Part shown: piece by piece, positions 1 to 7,500 of the stretch | Position numbering within the stretch: position 1 is the first letter of the stretch | How the letters are laid out: every line of letters begins with the position of its first letter | Notes under the pieces: generated by a model | Seen by the model: the letters and a program-made list of their open reading frames with translations, nothing else | Told to the model about the DNA's origin: nothing | Databases searched by the model: none | Position numbers and translations under genes: made by a program | DNA from: Nitrospira sp. | Lineage (GTDB): Bacteria > UBA9089 > CG2-30-40-21 > SBAY01 | Reading direction: 5' to 3' | Assembly (NCBI GenBank): GCA_005239945.1 | Contig: SBAY01000093.1 | Span: forward strand, 1 to 11,044 | DNA: 11,044 nucleotides

Positions 1-102
1 AAGACATACCTTGGTGTGGTTAAAGCGATAAACCTCCTTTTCCAACCGTTAGGTTGGGATTTGGTTGCGGCTCTGCTGCGCTGTGTAATCTGTGGATTCA
101 TA
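1..102. repeat. Possible dispersed-repeat fragment with a short hairpin
   Basis: No convincing gene is complete here. Positions 42-57 form a perfect 6-bp inverted repeat, CCAACC-GTTA-GGTTGG. The adjoining stretch around 84-99 (gtgtaatctgtggatt) is of a kind I associate with short intergenic repeats in many uncultured bacteria, but that is memory and not a search. On the minus strand an ATG at 99-101 opens a frame running off the window edge (starting MNPQITQRSRAA), which reads like translated repeat rather than protein. A Shine-Dalgarno-like AAAGGAGGTT (minus, 31-40) has no ATG, GTG or TTG at normal spacing; the nearest ATG (5-7) is 23 nt away. The hairpin is not followed by a T-run on the minus strand, so it does not look like an intrinsic terminator for the gene ending at 103. 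Confidence 0.3.
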
Positions 103-1047
103 TTAGAATTTAGTAATAAATGAAAACCGGTGTGAATTATCAAAGTCATCGTGTGAAACAAAGGCATAATCTACTTCCACCTCAACCCCTTCAAAATATC
201 CCTCACCCGTACTTTTAAATCCTACTCCCATGGAATACCCCATCTGGTTGTTATATCCCAGTCTCACTCCTAATCTTGGAGTCAGAAAGTATTCGGCCCC
301 GGCACAGAAGTTAAAATCATTATCCTTGGGCATTTCTACATCCACGGCGACTAATGTGTTTTCACCAAACAACTCAGGTTTATAACCAACACCTAATTTT
401 ATATTAAACGGCAAGTCATTTTTGGCATTGGCAGTTTTAAATTTTGGACCTAAATTTTGGATATTTAAACCAAAGGATGTTTTGGGAGAATACCTTGAAA
501 GAAGTCCAATATCCACAGCCATACCTGTCCCTTTATTACCAGCAAGGTCCTGTTTAATCGTTTTTAGATTAAAGCCACAAGAAATACCTTTGCGTAATTC
601 AAGGGCATAGGATAAAGTAAAAACTAAGTTATCTACCTGTAATGTAGTAGGGTTTTTCCCTGTATTATCCCATCCCTCAATTCCACCTACATTTAACATC
701 GTCAAGCTTATACCCATAGCCCTTTTCATCTTGTTGATAGGTAGAAGTGGTTGGGCAAAACCAAGATAATTAGTGTCTATATTCTCAAACCATGATGTTT
801 TGGCCGCGGTTATTTCTCGTAATTCAAGTTGGACAAGCCCGGCTGGATTCCAATAGGTGGCATTAACATCATTAGCTATGGCTACCCCAGCACCACCCAT
901 AGCAACTATTCTGGGACCCTGACCTATCTTTAAAAATTCAGCCGTGCATACACCCACATCATCTTCTCCAGCATAGGATTTAACCACCTGGATAGAATTT
1001 TGGGCTAGCATGGCTAAAATGCTCATTAAGACTACTAATTTTCTCAT
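103..1047 (-). CDS. PorV/PorQ-family outer-membrane beta-barrel protein
   Basis: This 314-residue protein has a signal peptide (residues 1-26, likely cleavage SYA^GED) followed by the family's hallmark at residues 38-71: FLKIGQGPR, then AMGGAGVAIAND, then ATYWNPAGL. The rest alternates hydrophobic and polar residues with many Gly and aromatics, as expected of beta-strands, and it ends in SHRFSFITKF with a terminal Phe, the usual outer-membrane barrel signal. PorV in Bacteroidetes is an outer-membrane shuttle that carries type IX secretion substrates; PorQ is a relative. Many candidate-phylum genomes carry several family members of unproven role. The start is well supported: AAGGAGGTT (minus, 1055-1063) lies 7 nt before the ATG. 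It is the last visible gene of a minus-strand run and lies downstream of a giant protein with a sorting-type C-terminus, which fits a cargo-shuttle pair, but that link is inference. Family assignment is strong; the specific function is not. Confidence 0.88.
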   Translation of the reverse strand: MRKLVVLMSILAMLAQNSIQVVKSYAGEDDVGVCTAEFLKIGQGPRIVAMGGAGVAIANDVNATYWNPAGLVQLELREITAAKTSWFENIDTNYLGFAQPLLPINKMKRAMGISLTMLNVGGIEGWDNTGKNPTTLQVDNLVFTLSYALELRKGISCGFNLKTIKQDLAGNKGTGMAVDIGLLSRYSPKTSFGLNIQNLGPKFKTANAKNDLPFNIKLGVGYKPELFGENTLVAVDVEMPKDNDFNFCAGAEYFLTPRLGVRLGYNNQMGYSMGVGFKSTGEGYFEGVEVEVDYAFVSHDDFDNSHRFSFITKF

Positions 1048-1178
1048 GATAAATAACCTCCTTGATAATTTGTAAGCGTTCAGGTACCAGGTTTGTAGTT
1101 TATAGGTAATGGGTCATAATAAAAAACTATTTTCCCTGCTACCCATATACTCATAACCCCTTATCTGGACATTTACTA
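1048..1178. other. Intergenic gap with repeat-like inverted sequence
   Basis: This 131-bp gap separates the 35-residue ORF from the PorV-like gene and is the largest non-coding gap inside the gene run. It contains an inverted repeat, ATGGGT (1109-1114) with ACCCAT (1141-1146), enclosing an A/T-rich run that could pair weakly (AAAA/TTTT). A GGTACC palindrome lies at 1083-1088. The strong ribosome binding site of the PorV-like gene is at 1055-1063. On the minus strand a TATAAA hexamer is present near 1098-1103, but I see no good -35 partner, so a separate promoter for the PorV-like gene is possible but not shown. There is no GC-rich stem with a T-run. Confidence 0.4.
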
Positions 1179-1286
1179 TTATTTAGATTCTGATATTTTC
1201 CCCTTATGTTCCTGGTAATAAATACATATCCAACCTATAATCAGAATAAAACCAAATAATAGAAAAAAAAGTGTTAAATTATTCAC
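1179..1286 (-). CDS. 35-residue single-TM small protein, translationally coupled
   Basis: A GTG at 1284-1286 opens a 35-codon frame ending in TAA at 1179-1181. The product begins VNNLTLFFLLFGFILIIGW and ends in a charged tail, YYQEHKGKISESK. Residues 4-24 form one strongly hydrophobic membrane helix; the Lys/Glu-rich tail would favour a cytoplasmic C-terminus. The ribosome binding site AAAGGAG (minus, 1294-1300) overlaps the last codons of the preceding 61-residue gene and lies 7 nt before the GTG. A TTG immediately before the GTG is an alternative start. Only 4 nt separate the genes, so translation is probably coupled. I do not recognise the family. The good start signal, the membrane helix followed by a charged tail, and the tight spacing argue for a real gene; its short length is the main doubt. 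Confidence 0.6.
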   Translation of the reverse strand: MNNLTLFFLLFGFILIIGWICIYYQEHKGKISESK

Positions 1287-1290
1287 CAAT

Positions 1291-1476
1291 TTACTCCTTT
1301 CTCTCAAGCCAGTAAGCAATACTAAAGGCTAAGAGTAAAACAACAACCCCTATAATTATAGAAACAGAACTAATAAGTTTACCAGGAATTATTCCTGCAA
1401 TTATAAGACCAGTAAAGGATAATTTTACTAAATCATAAAGAAGTTTAGCCGTAGATTCTCTTTGCTTCTTATTCAT
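1291..1476 (-). CDS. Small protein with two predicted membrane helices
   Basis: This 61-residue protein has a short charged N-terminus (MNKKQRESTAKLLYDL), a first hydrophobic stretch at about residues 17-36, a second at about 38-56, and a charged end, YWLERKE. This makes a helical hairpin with both ends probably cytoplasmic. The shape recalls small holin-like or two-TM accessory proteins, and similar short proteins of unknown function occur in other bacteria, but I cannot assign a family firmly. The ribosome binding site is weak (an AGAGAA / AAGTAAG region just upstream of the ATG). It begins 53 nt after the stop of the giant protease gene with no visible terminator between them, and its own end contains the ribosome binding site of the next small gene. 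It is therefore probably co-transcribed with both. Confidence 0.75.
   Translation of the reverse strand: MNKKQRESTAKLLYDLVKLSFTGLIIAGIIPGKLISSVSIIIGVVVLLLAFSIAYWLERKE
1294..1300 (-). promoter_or_regulatory. Ribosome binding site embedded in the end of the upstream gene
   Basis: AAAGGAG on the minus strand sits inside the last codons of the 61-residue gene (...R-K-E-stop) and 7 nt before the GTG of the 35-residue ORF. It supports both the existence and the start of the small ORF and suggests coupled translation. Confidence 0.6.
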
Positions 1477-1529
1477 AACTTACTTTTTCTCTTATAACCC
1501 TTTTATCCCATACTTATCAGGAAACCTAT

Positions 1530-4500
1530 CTATTGAACAACAATCAATTTCTTGGTTACGGTTACCTCTTGACTACCATCATCGGCAGTAATCCGGTAGA
1601 TATAGAGTCCTGAGGCTATCTTTTTGCCTGCCTTATTCACACAACCCCAGTCATGTGTAATCCCTGGTCCAGCAGTATCATTATAACTTGATTCCCAAAC
1701 CAAATCACCCATAATTGTATAGATTTTAATTGTTATCCGGGTATTTTGGCTTAAATTATACCTAAATGTTACCCGACCAGATTTAGCCGGATTGGGATAG
1801 GCACGGATACTATCCTTAAATGATTCTAATGTCGGTGTAACTACTGCCATTGGATACATAATCGCTACTATTTGACGAAGATAAGTAGGCTTGAGTAGTA
1901 TCCAATTACCTGTTGGATTGCTTCCTGATACTGATAGTGGTGAACTCCAATTAGCTCCAGCAACATCCCATCCATACGGTTTTAAATCCTTGTTTTCGTC
2001 AGTTCCAACTGGATAATCGGTATCCTGATAATACAACCAGAGGCTAACTGTTCCACTAAATGATAGATTCTGTGGAACAGTATCTACCAGAAATTCAATC
2101 ATTGGTGTAATAGCCTCCAACCCCAACTCATCTTTATGTTTTCCTGGGTCAGTTGCTTGTCGCATAGTAATTGTATTATCTAATATAGGCTTATTACCAG
2201 GAAGAGTTGTCCCTCGTGTAATTCTTAGTTCTGCCCGTTTACCTTTTTCTTGAGTAGAAAATGTAATTACTATATCCCCTGGTGTTGTGTACATAATCGC
2301 ATATTTGTCTTGTAATTCTGTTCCTTTATCTATATTAAGCCAGACAAGATTATTTTGTCCTTCTACTTGACTGGTTACTTTCTTTGTCCACGCAGAACCA
2401 TCAGATTCATATATTGATAAATCACTCTCTGTCAGGTTTAATGCCTGCAAATCTATTACATTATTTTCGGTATAATGCATCATCAGTTTTACAGGTTTAT
2501 CAAATACTATCCTTCCTTGAATACCATTAAATAAGAATTCAATGGTTGGTTCTATAACTTCTAAATTTGTATGTCCAGGAGGAGTATCAGTTGTCGTCCC
2601 AATAGTAATGGTATTACTTCCAACTAATGTTCCTGAACCGGTAGTTGTACAAGTTGCCCAGGTCATAGGTGGAATGCTTAAATAAGTCAATGGACCCAAT
2701 TTCACATAGATATAACCTTCTGAGGTTACATAAAAAGTGATTACTTTTGTATCACCATTATTCTTAGTGTCCCATGCCTCTACTTGCATAGTGTATGTTC
2801 CAGCCGATAGACTTGAAATAGAATACCTTATAGTTCCATAGTTGACAGTATCAGTAATTGTACTGGGTTTCTCTCGTGTAATTTGAATTTCCTCAATACC
2901 TTTTAATAATATGATTTTTGACTTATCCCAATCTATCCCTGAAGCACCTGTATCTCTCTCATCTATAACTGCCGTAAATTCCATAGGCATTGTGTCAAAT
3001 TCGCCAATTACTTTCTGGTCAAACGGAGATGTATCCCCTATCCTAGGTGGGGTATTATCCGGAACGATAAATTTCCGAGTTTCATATTTACTATTAGCCG
3101 CCTTATCCATTACCTTAATATCAATAGAATACTCCCCTGGTTTTGTTAACCCCTCAGGGAACTTAACCTCATCTATTATCCAATAAAGTTTATCCATCCC
3201 ATTGTTTGATGGTTCACCGGCCACATCCTCTCCATTTGCATCTTTAAGGGTAATCTTAGAGTTAGTAAAATCAACTCCTTGTCCATTATCATCATCTTTC
3301 ACACGAACCCAGACTACATTCTCCATATTATTATCTCCGCTTTCAACCTCTCCTGGGTCAACTATCTCATTATTTGCCGGGAAGGATTCTAGTATTTCAG
3401 GGGCAATATGGTCAACTTCATCATTTGGTATCACCCTTAATTCAAACCGCTGTTCTCGAATGTTGGAAATAAGCCCGTAATGTCCATAGTCAGGTTCATA
3501 GTGCCATCTCTCTCCAATCGGATTATTGCCTGTATCTCTTTCCCAATCACCTGCCCAAACCCACTCTCCAGCAACTAACTTGGTAAATACCTTGATATAA
3601 TAAGTCCCCTCTCCGAGTTCTATATTTTTCAATGTCCCATTAAACTCCGCCGTATAATCCTTACAGAATTCATCCTCTATATCTTTTCTATCAAAAGCTA
3701 TTAATGTATCCCAATCATTCCCTGCATCATGGTCACCACATTCAGGTAATTCACCAAATTGTAATGAATATGTAAGGATGGTATTTGTCCCTTCAGGCGG
3801 AATTCTATACTCAGGACGAATATAATAGTTAGGTAAATCATCTGATTCTAGATGAGGGTCTGAATCTACTGAACCATTTAAATCAGGACCTATCTCAAAT
3901 AGTAAGTCACCCACTGCATTATGCACAGTAATCTTAAATAAGGCATAAGGTTTAGCCGTACTCCGGAGGTTATATTCACGATCTGGGCTAAGGTCAAAAC
4001 CAAGATTTTGTAGTTGAGATGGGTCTGCATTAATGGAAGATTTTATCGTTACGCTCAGATGGTCAACTATGACTTTATCTTCCACTGGAGTAGGCATACT
4101 CACATCTATCACCAACTCATCTATCTTCACCTCTAAGGTAGTAACCTTAATATCTCCATATACTTCATCTTCGGTCGTGTTTCCTGCCTCATCTGTGGCG
4201 AAAATATAATATCGATAATTCCCATCTGTAACCCAATCTCCATTTTCATCTTTACCATCCCAATAAAGAACATTATCACCTTGATTGGCCTGATGAATCC
4301 CTAAATCTTTAATCTCATTACTTCCTTGCTTTATCACTATTCTGACATCCGCCACAATACTTTGCATAAGTCGATATTTAATCTCTATCCTTTTATCCTT
4401 CAAGGGATTAAATAGTAAAGGATTAACACCAAGTAAATTGATTACAGGACGAATAGTGTCTATACTTGCATAAATATTGTTAAAGAAATCCAAGTCATTA

Positions 4501-7500
4501 TCCGGATAATAAAATGGTAGACTATCTTTATCATTAAATGGATAACCATCATTTAATACCCGGTCATTATTTTGGGCAACATAATGCCCGATTATGGGTA
4601 TATTCTTGACATCGACTCCATTAGGAATATCATATCTTCTCGTATAAATTCCATCATTTTGTAGCTTATCGGAATGTTGATTATTATCTCCATCATCATA
4701 GAGTATTATCCCGGTGTGAAAAATGCCAAGGTCAACGGAGGCCATTCCACCGCTAGTAAATGTACCTGTCATAATGTGGAGATGAGAGGTCTTCAAGAGA
4801 GAGTCTACTGTGTCTGTGCCTGAAATTGCTGCACCAAAATAAGGTGAATCGTAGGATATAGTTATTGAATTAGTGGCTTGTAACTGGACAAGCCAGACTC
4901 GGGAGTGGTCATTCCATATCTTATTATCACTGTCTCGAATATAATCATTCCAGACAATTACACTATCCCCCGGACCAATATGTCTATCTAGTTTTAGATT
5001 AACATTAATCGTAGCTGAAGAGGTACCTCGAGTTATTCCTATGATATCAAATGGCTCATCATATTTTTCTACGACTATCATACTGAAGGTTACCTTTGTT
5101 TGATTGGTATTAAAGATAGTCGTTCCTGCTGGAGGCTCTGTTCTTAACCCAATTATTATTGAATTACCTACCGGCATAGGTTTTGTTCCATCAATCTGGA
5201 TAGAATGTGAAGATGTCCCATTATTAACTGCCCAATTACCGGCTAAATCCATAAAATATCCACAGACATCGAACCTACTGGCAACATCCATTTTAGGCAC
5301 CTCAAAATAACCTTTATAAACACCATTACCTCGATAATCAGGCAATGGGACATAACCAACAGGAATCTTTGCCGAGCTAAAGAATGGTTGGTGAAATGCC
5401 TCAACATCATAGTCGTGAACAATCATTCTGTAATCTGGCTGACAACTTAGTCTAAATCTGTCGGTAGTGGTAGAATAAGTAAATGTCCCAATACCTGCAA
5501 TCGCTGTATTAATCGCATCATATAATCCTTTTACCGTCACATAATCCCCTATCTTAAATTTCCAGCTGGTAACAGTCCCTGGATTTACTTTAACGGCAAT
5601 AATCTCAACCCACCCACCAACTACTGGACCTGTATCAAACTGATTCCAACCACTATCTAATCTAATATATTCTGCTCCACTTTTTACCTCTTCTGCACTT
5701 TGCAGGGTAGTTGTTCCCAATAAAACAGCCGCCTCACCCTCTTCATCAGCCTTTAATTCAAATAATATTCGCTCTCCCAAACATTTTGTCCCTAATGTAT
5801 CAGCTCCAACTGCTTCAACTGCAAATATTTGTGGAGGAGTAGTATCAATCGTAATGTAGAGATCTGTGGTAGTAGCATTACTCATTTCGTCATAGACTTT
5901 TATGGTAAATGTATAAATGCCATCTTCACATAATGTCTCTGTTCCATTATTTATCCACCTACCATTCCAGGTAAAAGCTATAGCTTGAAGTCCTTGACGA
6001 GCACCTTCTGTTGGGTCACCCCAGCCCGCTGGTGTTCGAGTCCCTATTCGTAATTTATAGAACCATTTATTCGAATTATCATTAGCGCTAAATTGAATGG
6101 TTGTTGTCGTCCCTTTATCCCCAATTGGGCTAAAGAAATAGCTGGAAACATCGTAGGTATAAATAGTAGGTGGTGTGCTTTCTAATTCGACAGAAACAGT
6201 TTCCACCTTTGAATTCCCTAACATATCTTTAAGGGTAACCTTGACGGTATGTGGTCCATCTGCAAATTCAAATCCATCCTTATCCCTACCGTTCCAATAA
6301 AACACAACCGTTTGTGTTCCTTTGGTTGTTGCTGTAGAGAAGCCTGTTCCTCCTGGTTGCTTATCATCGACTGTAATAGTATAACTCCATGTTCCGCCGC
6401 CTTTGTCTGAAGCTGTAAATGTAATCGTAGCCGTAGCCATAATCGAGCTGTTATAAGAATATTTAGTCGGTATAACCTCTAATGGTGAGATAAATCGAGG
6501 CGCAGTATCATCAATCGTAATCTGGGTTGTGGTAGTATTGGTATTTCCTGCTTGGTCTGTGAGCGTGACCAAAACTAAATATGTCCCCTCAGCATACCTA
6601 TTCCCCAGGTTATCTCTACCATTCCATGTAAATTCTATCATTGTCAGTCCCGTAGATGTCCCTGTTGAAGTTCCTTGAGGGGACTTTCCTCCAATTAGCC
6701 ATTCATAATACCAGGTAGAATTATCCTCGTCTCCTTCAAAAGAAAAGGTAGGTGTCCCAAGACCATTTACCGGAGAAAAATAGTAACTTGTGGAGGAAAG
6801 TTCTGTAACTATTACTGGAGGGGTATTATCGATAGTGATAGATATAATTTGTGTTCTGGTATTACCCGTAATATCGCTTAAAACTACGGATATATCATAC
6901 TTACCAGATGGCAGAGGGGTACTCATCACATTTCCATTCCATATAAATGTTATTGCCGCAGCTCCGGTTTGAGTTCCAGATGGTATCCCTATTCCATCAA
7001 GGGTTCGAGTGCCAAGTAATAACGAATATGTCCATGGACTTAAGGCATCATTACCCGTAAAATTGATATTAGTCGTATCCTTTACATCAGGCGAAGCACC
7101 TGGTGAGAAATAATATTCAGAGGCAGTTAATGAACCAATAGTTGGTGGCGTATTATCAGTCGTAATAAAAATAGAGGCGGTTTTAGTGTTACCCGCCAGG
7201 TCTGTAAGATTCACGGCAAATGTATGAAGTCCTTCACTAACCGGTGTGCCATCCCAGACAAATGTTATCGTTTGACTCTCAAAACCTGTTCCTGTAGCTG
7301 TCCCTCCGCCGGGTGTATAACCATCCACCTTTAATTCATAACTCCATGTTCCTCTCTCATCAAAACCTGTGAAAGTAATGGTTACTGTAGCCCTGGCTGG
7401 TGAGAAATAATAGGAAGAGGCATAAAGATTGCTAATATCAGGTTTAGTGGTATCGATAATCACCGTAGTAGAGGTACTGACCGCATTACCAGCAAAATCA

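Noticed and set aside
42..57. Intrinsic terminator after the PorV-like gene
   Set aside because: The stem is only 6 bp and is followed on the minus strand by an A-rich, not T-rich, run.
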